Under the pieces are notes generated by a model, which made no database searches, was not told the origin of the DNA, and was given only the letters and a program-made list of their open reading frames with translations. Source: Bradyrhizobium zhengyangense (GTDB lineage: Bacteria > Pseudomonadota > Alphaproteobacteria > Rhizobiales > Xanthobacteraceae). Taken from it: a stretch of DNA of 64,000 bases. The translations under genes and the position numbers were made by a program. The DNA lies in the NCBI RefSeq assembly GCF_022012435.1, contig NZ_JAKLUA010000003.1:310001-374000 (forward strand), given 5' to 3'. Of the stretch, positions 8,666 through 18,200 are shown in pieces; the stretch's first letter is position 1, and the number at the start of each line of letters is the position of its first letter.

Positions 8666-9187
8666 TCAGCCCTTGCCTCGCGTCGCTCTCACATCGACCA
8701 CCAGCCGCCAATCGGTCGCCGCCGCGTTCTTGACCTCGCCGAGCCAGTGGAAGGAGTCCGCGGTGATCTCGGTAAAACTCCAGCGCGTGAGGTCGCCGGC
8801 TTCGGTCGTGCCCTCCTGCACGATATCTTCGCCACGCGGACGGCCAATCTGCTGACGGAACACACAGCGCCCAGGATCGACCCAGGAAATCCGCCACGCG
8901 GAAATGCTGGGATCGTAGACCCGCAGCGTCGTGCCGTACCAATTGCCGGCGATCGGAAAGGCGGGGCTGCCTGCGGGACGGGGAATGATCCAGACATCCT
9001 GCACGGCGCGCCCCTCCAGCACCCAGCCGAAATGGATCTCGCCGGGCGCGGTGTGCTTCGTTCCATCAGCGCCTTGGGCCCTAATCTCGGCGTCCCAATC
9101 GCCGACGAACCGGCCATAGAGCTGAAGCGCCGCCGCGTGTTCAGGGTTGGGCCCGTCCGCGTGCAAAAATCGCGCAAAGTCGGTCAT
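8666..9187 (-). CDS. hypothetical protein, DUF1579-like lipocalin-type fold
   Basis: 173-aa soluble protein. The pattern (FVGDWDAEIRAQG, then GEIHFGWVLEGRAVQDVWI, and later SISAWRISWVDPGRCVFRQQ) is that of small beta-barrel proteins of the DUF1579 type, in which a G-W-D strand begins the barrel. AGGAG is six bases before the ATG at 9187. No residues allow an activity to be named. It is between the amidohydrolase and MBL-like genes in the same direction, without overlap. Confidence 0.6.
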   Translation of the reverse strand: MTDFARFLHADGPNPEHAAALQLYGRFVGDWDAEIRAQGADGTKHTAPGEIHFGWVLEGRAVQDVWIIPRPAGSPAFPIAGNWYGTTLRVYDPSISAWRISWVDPGRCVFRQQIGRPRGEDIVQEGTTEAGDLTRWSFTEITADSFHWLGEVKNAAATDWRLVVDVRATRGKG

Positions 9188-9254
9188 GTCGATCTCCTGT
9201 CTGCCAAGGAGACCAGCACGATCGGCCGGCAGCCGGCTTGGAGAAAATTGCGCG

Positions 9255-10070
9255 TCAGACCCCGTCGAGGATGATCACCGTCGGCGTCGTCGGCAGCGTA
9301 TCCCGCGAGATTCGCAAGGAGCGCTCGGTGCGGCGGTCGATCTCGAATTGCTTGCCGATGCGTTGCATGAACTCGGCGAGCGGGGTGGCGAAGCGGTGCA
9401 TCGGCAGCACCACGGAGGCGCGCAAGCGCCTGGTGATGTCAGAGACGCCATCGAGCGACATGGTGTATGTGCCATCGATCGGCACCATGACGATGTCGAG
9501 CCGGCCGATCTGGGCAAAGTGGCTGTCGTCGAGCTTGTGGTGGAGATGTCCGAGATGGCCGATGCAGAGGCCCGCCACCTCGAAGATGAAGATCGAATTG
9601 CCGTCGCGGATCATGTCCGTGCCGGAATCGTCGCCGAAATAGCGGCGGATGTCGGTGGTGACGTTGCGGATGAAGGTGTCGCCGATGCGCTCCGAAATGG
9701 CAGCCGGCTTGCCGTCCTCGCCCCAGCCATGCAGAACGTGGGGAATGCGCTTGTCCGGATTGAGGGAATAGTGCGTGCTGTGCGCCCGGTTCATGGTGAC
9801 GACGTCCGGCAGCCGGCCGACCTGATAGGCGCCGCTGTAATCGGTCGCGATGCGCACGCCGCCCGGCGTATCGATGAAATAGGTGGAGTGGCCGGCATAG
9901 GTGATCTCGACCTCGGGCGCGGCAGCCGCCTGCCGGAACGCGACCGGCATCGCGCGAGGCGCGGCGTTCGCCATCGCCAGGCATTCGCTGCGCTGAGGCG
10001 GCTGCTGGGCGAGGGCAGGTGAGAGACACGCGCTCAACAGCGCAAATGCCGCCGAAATCAATCGCCGCAT
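9255..10070 (-). CDS. secreted MBL-fold (UlaG-like) protein with altered metal motif
   Basis: 271-aa protein with a signal peptide (MRRLISAAFALLSACLSPALA, cleavage after AQ about residue 22). The metallo-beta-lactamase fold is seen in YAGHSTYFIDTPGGVRIATDYSG, then a strand-turn region, then GLCIGHLGHLHH and VVLPMHRF. In place of the usual HxHxDH metal motif there is RAHSTH at 95-100, where the first His and the Asp are replaced. Later His residues are kept. It may bind metal in another way or be a modified, perhaps non-hydrolytic, member. The start at 10070 is chosen for the signal peptide; the open frame runs 24 codons further. It is in the same direction as its neighbours but well spaced. 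Confidence 0.72.
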   Translation of the reverse strand: MRRLISAAFALLSACLSPALAQQPPQRSECLAMANAAPRAMPVAFRQAAAAPEVEITYAGHSTYFIDTPGGVRIATDYSGAYQVGRLPDVVTMNRAHSTHYSLNPDKRIPHVLHGWGEDGKPAAISERIGDTFIRNVTTDIRRYFGDDSGTDMIRDGNSIFIFEVAGLCIGHLGHLHHKLDDSHFAQIGRLDIVMVPIDGTYTMSLDGVSDITRRLRASVVLPMHRFATPLAEFMQRIGKQFEIDRRTERSLRISRDTLPTTPTVIILDGV

Positions 10071-10175
10071 GATCCCGTCCCCGATGACTTCAAGGCAAAG
10101 TCTAGCGTGCAATCCAGCGTGTCGCCAACAGGACGCGATCAACAGCGCGTCAGTGTCGCACCGTTGCTGCCGCCT

Positions 10176-11702
10176 TTACTCGTGCTTTGGGCTGAATTTC
10201 CAGGTCATCGCGACCAGGCCGGCGGTAATCAGGCCGCTGACGATGCCGGCGGTCGGCAGCGTCAGCAGCAGCGCGGCGGTGGCGGCCCAGCCGATCGAGG
10301 AGAAGGCTTCGGCAAAGGTCGCAAGCCGCGACGAGGTCTGGCGGCGGCGGAACTGGCTGCGCCGGGCCTGGACGCGGAACCAGAGCTGGATCGCGGTGGC
10401 CGAGGCGGCGCTGACGATGATCATGGCCGCCGTGATCGCCGCCTGGAATGGCGAAGCGAAGACCAGCGCGGTCACCAACGGGCAGAAGATCATGGCGATC
10501 GCGATCAGCACCACCTCGATCTTGGCGCGGATGACGCTCGTCGGCGTCAGCGGCGCGGTCGCGACCAGGTCAGGCGCGTCCTCGCCCGAGATCGTCAGCC
10601 AGGCCAGCCCGCCGGCGAGCTGTCCTGCCGCCATCACGATCACAGGCGTGATCAGCGTCAGCGCCGCCGAGCTGTCGCCAAAGCTGCGCCACAGCAGCAG
10701 CGCCGGCGGCACCAGATACAGCAGTTGCATGAGGGTCTGCGAGATCAGCCAGGGATCGCGACAGAGCAGCACGAACTCCTTGCGTCGCAGCGCCTGTTGT
10801 CGCGAGCCGCCGCGGAACGGACGTTCCTTCGCGCGCTTGCGGCTGGATGTGCCGTAGGCGGCGGCGTCGATCGCGGTGTCGGCGAAGCGGCCTGAGAAGA
10901 TCGCCATCACGCATCCAAGCAACATGAGCCCGAGGGCGAGGAGCAGCAGCAGCGCCTCGACGTCACCCATGATGGCCCGCGCCGGCCACCACCAGATGCT
11001 GTCGATATCGGGCGCGTGCGCGGCGAGGGTGCCTGAGGTCAGGATGGTGAAGCGCGACAGCGTGCCATAGGAGATGATCGCCGCGACCTGGAGCGCGATC
11101 ACGAAGCCGGCGCCGATGATCGCGGCCAGGATCTGGGCGACGAAGCGCGTCCGCGCCGGGCCGATCAGGCGAAACAGCAGGATGGTGACGGCAATCGCGA
11201 TCGCCGCCGCCGACAGCCCCATCGCGACGACCACGCCGAAGGCCGCAAGCCAGCGCACGCCGCCGCCGATCAACAGCACGTCGATGAACGGCGTCGAGAA
11301 CAGTAGCGCCATCACCGTGACGGTGAGCGCGATCGCTGCGATGCGCACCGAGAACAGATTGGCGAGCGTTGCCGGCGACGACATGATGAGGTCGAGATCG
11401 GCGCGGGCGTAAAACACCCGTGTCACCGATTCGATCGCCTGCGACAGCATCAGGGTCCAGGCGAGAAAGATCGTCGCCGAGATCACGATCAGTGAGGATT
11501 TGTCGAGCGGCAATTGCAGATTGGCGAAACGGCCGATCACCGCCCAGGCCGGCACATGCAGCAATGCGGCGAAGAACAAGAGGCCAATCACAGCGGCGCG
11601 GGCGCGCCGACGCCGGCCCCCCGTCATCATGGCGAACCATTCGCGCCAGGCGAGGCGGAGCTCGTGACGGGCAAACCAGGAGAGCGCGGTCGCCGAGCTC
11701 AT
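10176..11702 (-). CDS. ABC-2 type export permease
   Basis: 508-aa integral membrane protein with about ten hydrophobic helices spread along its length and no ATP-binding motif. It overlaps the preceding ATPase gene by four bases (ATGA at 11699-11702), so the two are translated together and form an exporter of the ABC-2 class. Long cytoplasmic basic stretches lie around residues 280-300 (RKRAKERPFRGG). No binding protein is encoded, in keeping with export. The substrate is unknown. It is the distal gene of the pair. Confidence 0.82.
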   Translation of the reverse strand: MSSATALSWFARHELRLAWREWFAMMTGGRRRRARAAVIGLLFFAALLHVPAWAVIGRFANLQLPLDKSSLIVISATIFLAWTLMLSQAIESVTRVFYARADLDLIMSSPATLANLFSVRIAAIALTVTVMALLFSTPFIDVLLIGGGVRWLAAFGVVVAMGLSAAAIAIAVTILLFRLIGPARTRFVAQILAAIIGAGFVIALQVAAIISYGTLSRFTILTSGTLAAHAPDIDSIWWWPARAIMGDVEALLLLLALGLMLLGCVMAIFSGRFADTAIDAAAYGTSSRKRAKERPFRGGSRQQALRRKEFVLLCRDPWLISQTLMQLLYLVPPALLLWRSFGDSSAALTLITPVIVMAAGQLAGGLAWLTISGEDAPDLVATAPLTPTSVIRAKIEVVLIAIAMIFCPLVTALVFASPFQAAITAAMIIVSAASATAIQLWFRVQARRSQFRRRQTSSRLATFAEAFSSIGWAATAALLLTLPTAGIVSGLITAGLVAMTWKFSPKHE

Positions 11703-12448
11703 GCGGCGTCCTGGAGCGTCACCAAGGCGATGAAGAGATCTTCGAGACTCGTGTCCGCATGGCCGTTCTGCTGGCGCAGCTCGGTCAAGGTGCCCTCCGC
11801 GACGAGACGGCCCGCGGCAATCACGCCGATGCGGTCGGCCATACGCTCGGCGACCTCGAGAATATGCGTCGTCATGATCACGGTGCAGCCGGCGTGCACG
11901 CGCTCGCCGAGCAGTCCCTTCACATGGCGGGCCGAGACCGCGTCGAGTCCCGTCAGCGGCTCGTCGAGAATGATGAGGCGGGGATCGTGCACCAGCGCGC
12001 CGGCGAGCGCCACCTTCTGGCGCATGCCCTTGGAGAAACCTTCGCAGCGCTCGTGCCGGTGCGGCTCGAGCCCGAGCGAGCTCACCAGCTCCTCGGCGAC
12101 CGGTTTCGAGATCGCGGGCGCAATCCCCCAGAGGCCGGCGACGAATTCGAGATATTCGAGCGGGGTGAGCTTGTCATAGATCATCGGCTCGTCCGAGACC
12201 CATGCCATCACTTGCTTGGCTGCGACGGGATTGGCGAGCGCGTCGATGCCGAAGATCGAGACGCCGCCGTCATCGGGCCTGAGCAGGCCCGCGACCATGC
12301 GCAAAGTGGTGGTCTTGCCGGCACCGTTGGGCCCGACCAGCGCATAGAACTCGCCGGCATGAATGGTGAGATCGAGGCTATCGACCGCCACGCGGTCAAA
12401 ACGCTTCGTTAACCCTCGGACTTCGAGCGCCGAGCTATCCCGCTTCAT
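11699..12448 (-). CDS. ABC transporter ATP-binding protein (ABC-2 export type)
   Basis: 249-aa ATPase. Walker A is GPNGAGKT (residues 39-46), the signature region is FSKGMRQKVALAGAL, and Walker B is RLIILDEPLTGLD, followed by the switch histidine in TTHILEV. This is the CcmA/drug-export ATPase type that partners ABC-2 permeases. The ATG at 12448 gives a standard N-terminus; an ATG at 12487 is possible, and the longest frame reaches 12610 only by reading through the repeat palindrome. No strong Shine-Dalgarno is seen for either start. Confidence 0.85.
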   Translation of the reverse strand: MKRDSSALEVRGLTKRFDRVAVDSLDLTIHAGEFYALVGPNGAGKTTTLRMVAGLLRPDDGGVSIFGIDALANPVAAKQVMAWVSDEPMIYDKLTPLEYLEFVAGLWGIAPAISKPVAEELVSSLGLEPHRHERCEGFSKGMRQKVALAGALVHDPRLIILDEPLTGLDAVSARHVKGLLGERVHAGCTVIMTTHILEVAERMADRIGVIAAGRLVAEGTLTELRQQNGHADTSLEDLFIALVTLQDAA

Positions 12449-12555
12449 GACGGCCACACTAACAGGTTTTGCATCGGTCGCGACCATGACCCGAACATGT
12501 TTCGGCCTCGTGAATCGCGCTGCCGCAAATGCGGTCACCTGCAAATGGGAGCCTA

Positions 12556-12604
12556 GAGCATGATCCGGAAGAGTGTGAAGCGATTCTCCGAAAAGATCAT
12601 GCTC
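12556..12604. repeat. intergenic palindromic repeat element
   Basis: GAGCATGATC (12556-12565) and GATCATGCTC (12595-12604) form a 10-bp perfect stem around a purine-rich centre whose CGGAA.../...TCCG parts pair imperfectly. I recognise this sequence type as a repeat found many times between genes of Bradyrhizobium and relatives. It lies upstream of the ABC ATPase and downstream of the LprI-like gene. Other copies of this exact type were not seen in the window. Confidence 0.75.
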
Positions 12605-12677
12605 AAACAAAGAGCTAAAGCGCGACGACGATTCAGCCCAATCTCATCGCGCTTTGGCGGCGATCCGTAAAGAGCGG

Positions 12678-13802
12678 CTACGATCCCCCGCCCGCGGTGC
12701 CTGAGTTCACCGGCGCCAGTTCGTCTTCCCGGCAACGCCAGCCGTCGGCTGCTTTCACGAAGGCAAAGGTGCGCTGGATCCGCAGGCGGCGCGTGACGTT
12801 GAAAGCGGCTGCGGAGCGCTCCCTGTTGGCGGCGCCGGGTTGCGGGAGGCCGGTGCTGGCGTCCCAGCAGGTGCCGGTGCAGGTGGACGCGACCTTGCTG
12901 CAGGTGGTGAAGGGCGCCAGCACGACCATCTCGATCTCGCCGGTGACTTGCGCCTCCTGGTCATTCACCTGGCTGTCGAGTGCGTAGACGCGGTTGATGC
13001 GGAGGAAACTGCCGCACGAATTGGCGGCGTGGATGCGCGCGGCGCAGAAATCGACGGCGTCGGTGTCGGGCTCCTTGGCCGCGACCTGCCGGCCGAACAC
13101 CTTCTTCGGATCGCCCTTCGCGGCGGCGATCTCGTCGGTCTTCTGCTTCAGATAGTCGGCGAGGCAATCTTCCGCCGAGCCGAGCTCCTGCGGCGGCACG
13201 TTCTCCTTGCCGACCAGATTGCACTTGCGGTCGCGCTCGCGCGTCCAGCGGCCGTATTCCGCAAAGGCAAAGCGCGCCGCGGTCGGGTCCAGCCTGCCGA
13301 TCAGTGCGAGCACCTGGCTGTTGAGCTCGGTCTCGGTCAGCGCCAGCGACGGGTCCGCACAGATCAGCGCGCCGGCCGCGGTGTTGGCGGCGAGGCAGTC
13401 GAAATCCGGATCACGCACGATCGCCGCGCGATCCTCGGTCACCTTGAGCAGGCAGGCCTTGACGCGTTCGAAATCGTCATCGCGGATCGCGGTCTGGCCG
13501 ACGATCCCGCAGCCGAGATTGCGCTGGCGGATCCAGATCGCGTTTTCCTCGATGGCGGGCAGGCGATCGGGCAGGCGGGCGAGCCGCGCCTCGACGGCGG
13601 TCGAGAGCTTCTCGGCGGCGGCGGAGAGTTCGGCGTCACCGCAGAACAATTGATTGCCGGGATCGCGGATCTGCAGGCAATTGTTGTTGACGAACAGGGG
13701 CAGCCTGTCGGCGATGGAGGGAGCGGTTGTGCCGGATTGCGCCAAACCCGGTGCCGCCGGTAACGCCAGCAGCGCCAGCACAGTCAACACGATGAACCGC
13801 AT
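12678..13802 (-). CDS. secreted protein with two LprI/DUF1311-like domains
   Basis: 374-aa exported protein. The signal peptide is MRFIVLTVLALLALPAAPGLA. Two LprI-like units follow: one at about residues 30-110 (C..R.PGNQLFC, then RQRNLGC and KACLLK) and one at about 115-205 (DCLAANTAAGALIC, then RDRKCNL and AEDCLADYL). Each has the cysteines that make the small helical disulfide fold of the lysozyme-inhibitor LprI family. The C-terminal 150 residues carry two more Cys pairs (CSKVASTCTGTC near residue 305) and have no recognised domain. The start at 13802 has GAGGA eight bases upstream; an ATG at 13832 gives a longer leader. It follows the protease gene downstream in the same direction, 105 bp apart. 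Confidence 0.72.
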   Translation of the reverse strand: MRFIVLTVLALLALPAAPGLAQSGTTAPSIADRLPLFVNNNCLQIRDPGNQLFCGDAELSAAAEKLSTAVEARLARLPDRLPAIEENAIWIRQRNLGCGIVGQTAIRDDDFERVKACLLKVTEDRAAIVRDPDFDCLAANTAAGALICADPSLALTETELNSQVLALIGRLDPTAARFAFAEYGRWTRERDRKCNLVGKENVPPQELGSAEDCLADYLKQKTDEIAAAKGDPKKVFGRQVAAKEPDTDAVDFCAARIHAANSCGSFLRINRVYALDSQVNDQEAQVTGEIEMVVLAPFTTCSKVASTCTGTCWDASTGLPQPGAANRERSAAAFNVTRRLRIQRTFAFVKAADGWRCREDELAPVNSGTAGGGS

Positions 13803-13907
13803 TCCAAATGTCCTCAGCATGGTTGCAGCCATGCTAGCAGTTCCAGGCTGCGTGACGGAATGGGGTGTGGCGGAACGGTTGACGTGAAGGGCCGGAGCCC
13901 CGATGGA

Positions 13908-14654
13908 TCAATGCGCCCCGGTCGACACGCGCTGGCTGTCGACACCCGCGAGCCGCACGGGTTCGCCGACATATCTCAGCACGGCTGACTGGTAGAGCAC
14001 GAACAGCGGCTGATAGTTGCGCGCGTCGTCATCCTCGACCATCGCCATGCGGCGGTTGTCCAGCATCAGCCAGTGGCCGTCGAGCCTTGCGGAGGCAATG
14101 GCGTGTCCTTCGCCGTTGCGGATATCGCGCACCACGACGAGGCGGAGGTCCTCGGCGGCGACACCGGCAAGCCGCAACGCGGCCAGCTTGGCGATGGCGT
14201 AATCCTCGCAATCGCCGGCGCCGCGCTGGAAGGTCTCCAGCGGCGAGCTCCAGATATCTTCCGCGCCGTCACTTTCGGCGCGGATGGCGAGGTTGATGGC
14301 GCGGTTGGCCTCGCCGAGCCGCGCGCGGCCGTCGCGGGTGCGGGCCTCGTCGACGATGGCGAGCAGCTTCAGCGCCGCGGGCGATGCGCAATTGTCGCGG
14401 TCGCCGTCGCACAGCGCAAGCTGCACCATGTCGTCGTCGAGCTTCTCCTTCAGTCCAAGCCATTTCTGCCGCATGCCTCCGCTGGAAATGGCGAAGGCGA
14501 ACACACCGAACGGCTCGGCAGATTTGCGTATGAGCGCGCCTGCGCCCGGTGACAGCAAACTGGCTGCGCGAAGATCGGCGGCCGATCCGAACAGGATCAG
14601 TCCGCACAGCACTAGGATAGCGCGCCAGGCGCGCGAGCGAGCAGCGGTCTCCAT
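13908..14654 (-). CDS. LapG-type (BTLCP) transglutaminase-like cysteine protease
   Basis: 248-aa periplasmic protease of the bacterial transglutaminase-like cysteine proteinase family. A hydrophobic leader covers residues 11-31. The catalytic triad is visible: Cys149 in GAGDCEDYA, His184 in EGHA and Asp199 in LMLDN. Asp148 and Glu150 flank the cysteine at the positions that bind calcium in LapG proteins. LapG-type enzymes cut giant adhesins near their N-terminus to release them from the outer membrane. The gene is divergent from the 3701-codon adhesin gene across 612 bp, which supports that role here. The ATG at 14654 gives the leader; the frame extends 55 codons upstream without a signal. 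The family assignment is firm; the substrate is inferred. Confidence 0.85.
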   Translation of the reverse strand: METAARSRAWRAILVLCGLILFGSAADLRAASLLSPGAGALIRKSAEPFGVFAFAISSGGMRQKWLGLKEKLDDDMVQLALCDGDRDNCASPAALKLLAIVDEARTRDGRARLGEANRAINLAIRAESDGAEDIWSSPLETFQRGAGDCEDYAIAKLAALRLAGVAAEDLRLVVVRDIRNGEGHAIASARLDGHWLMLDNRRMAMVEDDDARNYQPLFVLYQSAVLRYVGEPVRLAGVDSQRVSTGAH

Positions 14655-15266
14655 CTGACATCCCCTATCCGGCTTCGCCAGGTCCCCCTCGACCTGAACG
14701 TGCCGGGATTGTTGCTTTCGCGGAGATAGTGCGAGACGGGCCGTTTTGGTCTGCTTAACGCGCGCGGCAGGGGGCCGACTAGCGTGGGGCACGCTCAACC
14801 GCCCCTTCCCGGACTCCATAAAATTTTACAGGCCGGCGAAATCAGGGGCGCTGCCGCGAGACTGACGGGATTGCAGTCGGAAGTTGTGGGACGCGATTCT
14901 GCTTCTATGGCTAATGACCAGCAATTTCACGGGTTCTGTTAGCTGGGTCACAGATTTAGCTCCGTATTTGCCGCAGTATGGCGCGGGGTACTACGAAGAA
15001 AAGATGACACAAGTATCCGACGAATGGTTAATATGTTGGAATACGTAATCTAGTGGAAGATAGACTTGAGAAAGCGACGATTTACGCGAAATCTCTGCAA
15101 GATATACTTCAGTTTATCTTTGGATGTCGCCGTAGGCATAGGCTTCCACCGCCAAGTGATACGAAATCACACAAGCAATAGATGGTTTCGCTAGGGACTT
15201 GGTAATGCTATGCAAGCTTAGGCGATCGATACTTACTTAGATTTTAACACTTTTCACGGTGCCCGG
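14655..15266. other. 612-bp divergent regulatory region, A+T-richer toward the adhesin
   Basis: The region lies between the protease and adhesin starts and must hold both promoters. From about 14820 on it is clearly richer in A and T than the surrounding coding DNA, with AT-rich runs near 15010-15060, 15085-15120 and 15235-15250. I see no strong -35/-10 pair, long inverted repeat or small gene in it. Its length is unusual for this gene-dense window. Confidence 0.5.
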
Positions 15267-18200
15267 TTGAATTACGCTGGCAAATTTGACGCCGCGCTCA
15301 CCTTGGATGGCCAGGGCTTTCGTTCGTCCGCCTCTGATCACGTCGATTCGTTTACCGCCAAGGCACACGGCCACGTGCCTGACGGCGCGGTCGTCATCGC
15401 CGACCCCAATCTGATCTTCCACGGCGAGTTCAAGCGCGCGGGCCTCGATCTCGTGCTCTCGCACGACGGCCACGATGTCGTCGTTCACGATTATTTTAGG
15501 GGCGACAAGCGCGCGGCGATCGCCTCGCCCGACGGCGCGCATCTCACCGGCGACATCGTCAGCGCGCTCACCGGCTACGTCCAGGTCGCGCAGGCTGCGC
15601 CCGGTGCCGCCGTGGCGCAGGTCATCGGTCATGTCACCAAGCTGACCGGCAGCGCGACCGTGGTCCGCAACGGCGTCTCGGTCATCCTCAATAACGGCGA
15701 CAACGTCGAGAAGGGCGACGTGGTCTCGACCGGCTCGGACTCAACGCTCGGCATCACCTTCATCGACGGCACCGTGTTCGGCCTGTCCTCCAACGCGCGG
15801 ATGGTGCTGAACGAGATGGTCTACGACCCCAACGGGTCGAACAATTCCTCGCTGCTCAGCCTGGTCGCGGGCACCATCACCTTCGTCGCCGGCGAGACCG
15901 CCAAGCACGGCGACATGAAGATCGACACGCCGGTCGCCACCATGGGCATCCGCGGCACGGCGGTGCTGACCGAGATCGCTTTCGTCGTTCCCGCGGGCGG
16001 CGGTGATCCGCAGCCGCAGGCGAACTTCCAGGTGCTGGTCGAGCCGAACGGCACCACCGGCTCCTACATCCTGTTCGACAAGCTGACGCTGCTGCCGATC
16101 GCGACGGTCAACCAGGCCGGCCAGATGATCCAGATCAGCGGCGGCAACGTCTCGGTCACCAATGCGCTGCTGTCGCCTGACGTGCAGAAGCTGATCAACG
16201 ACGTGTTCACGCTGAAGTTCACCGACAACAACACCAACACCAAGCTCACCAACAACTCTACCGACTCGATCACGCAGAACGGCGACATTGTCCTGATCAA
16301 GACGGACACCGGCGCCACCGCGACTGCGACCTTCGTCAATCCGGTCAACACCGGTGGCAATTTGGCGCAGGGCGGGTCGGACAAGGGGGTCGACCGTATT
16401 CCCGGCGCACCCTTCGCGAGCGTCCTCGATGGCAACGGCAACGTGGTGACCGCGTTCGCCGTGACGGAGCACGCGCATGCGACCGGCGACCGCGCCGACA
16501 CCACCGGCGATGCCGTGCCTGCCGACACCATCATCTTCCGGGTCAACTTCGTCGACCAGAACCTGGGCGACCGGCCGACGGTGTCGGTGGACCTCGATCC
16601 ATCAAAATTAACCTATACGGACTCCGCCCATCACGACGTCACCGCCTCGCTCACTGCGCTCCAGAAGCAGGATATTGCGGCGACGCAGATCAAGATCGCT
16701 GTCGTCGCCGACGGCGGCAACAACAACAACGGTTCTGCGACCCTAACCTACACGATCCCCGATCACGCCTTCGACTTCCTCGCCGACGGCGAAACGCTGA
16801 CGGTGACTTACATCGTCAGCGTCAACAACAATTTCTCGGTCCAGCCCGAAACCAGGCAGCTCCCGATCACCATCACGGTCACCGGCACCAACGACAAGCC
16901 GGTGATCACCACCAGCGTGCCGACGATCACCTTCTCGGGTGGCACCAGCGTGCCGGGCGGGCCGCTCACCACCAACGTTCCGACCACTGGCACCCTCACC
17001 TTCACGGATGTCGACCTCACCGACACCCACACCGTATCCGTGGCGCTGACCGGCGCGAGCCTGCCGGACGGCACCACCGTGCCGCCGGGGCCGCTTGCCG
17101 CGTTCCAGAGCGCCATGTCGGTTGCGATCGCGGGCGGCCTCGATTCAACCGGCACTGGCACCGGCACCATCAACTGGTCGCTGGCCGATCTGCCCGTCTA
17201 CCTCGCCGACTTCATTCCGAAGGGCGAAGTGCTGACGCTGGTCTACACCGTGACGGTCGCTGACGAGCACAATGCGACCTCGCAGCAGACCATCACCGTC
17301 AAGATCACAGGCACCGACGCCCCGGCGGTGGTCTGGATCGCGACGAACCAGCCCTCGGGCGGTTTCTGGAAGGACGCCGCGAACTGGGAAACCGGCACGG
17401 TCCCGACCAGCAACGACGATGTTATCGTCATTACCGATCAGCTGCATGGTCTGACGCCGTCCTATCCCGTCACGATCGACGTCGCGGCCTTCGGCAAATC
17501 GCTGACGATGGACGATTACGACACCACGGTGGACCACACGGCGCCGCAGGTGATCAACCACGGCACGTTGACGCTCGCGGGCGCGCTCACGCTCAATGCC
17601 GATGCGAAGTTCACCAATGCGGCAGACGGTACCGTTTTCGTCGGCGGGGCGATCGATGTCGAGACGATCACCAGGCCGAAGACCGGCGTGGTCGTTACCA
17701 ATACCGCCACGATCACCAACGCCGGCACGCTGACGCTGGACGCGGGCGGTGTGATCGACACGCTGACCACCATCGTCAATTCCGGCACCGTCAACCTTTT
17801 CGGCGGCACGCTGACGCTGGATACCGGCATTGCCAATGCCGGCGGGACCGTGCAGGTCGGCTCCCTCGCGACGCTGGTCGCGAACGCCGTGACGATCGAC
17901 GGCGGCACGGTCAATGTTTCCGGCACGCTGGAGCTCGACGGCATCAACCTGATCGAGAACGGCACGCTGAACAATTCCGGCGTGGTCAACGTCAAGGGCG
18001 CGGTGGAGTTCGCCAGCGAAACCGGTTTCAACAGCGCCGGCGGTCTCATCGAAGTATTTGCACATGACGCGCTGACGATCGACCAGGGCTCCCGGATCAA
18101 CAATGCCGGCGACGTCAAGATCGATGTCAGCAGCAAGCTGACTATCAATGGTGCAACGATCGACGGTAGTGCGATTACCATCCTCCCGGGAACGCCGGTG

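Noticed and set aside
12449..12610. Upstream extension of the ABC ATPase gene to 12610
   Set aside because: The extension reads through the GAGCATGATC palindromic repeat and codes no ABC sequence; the ATG at 12448 gives a normal N-terminus.
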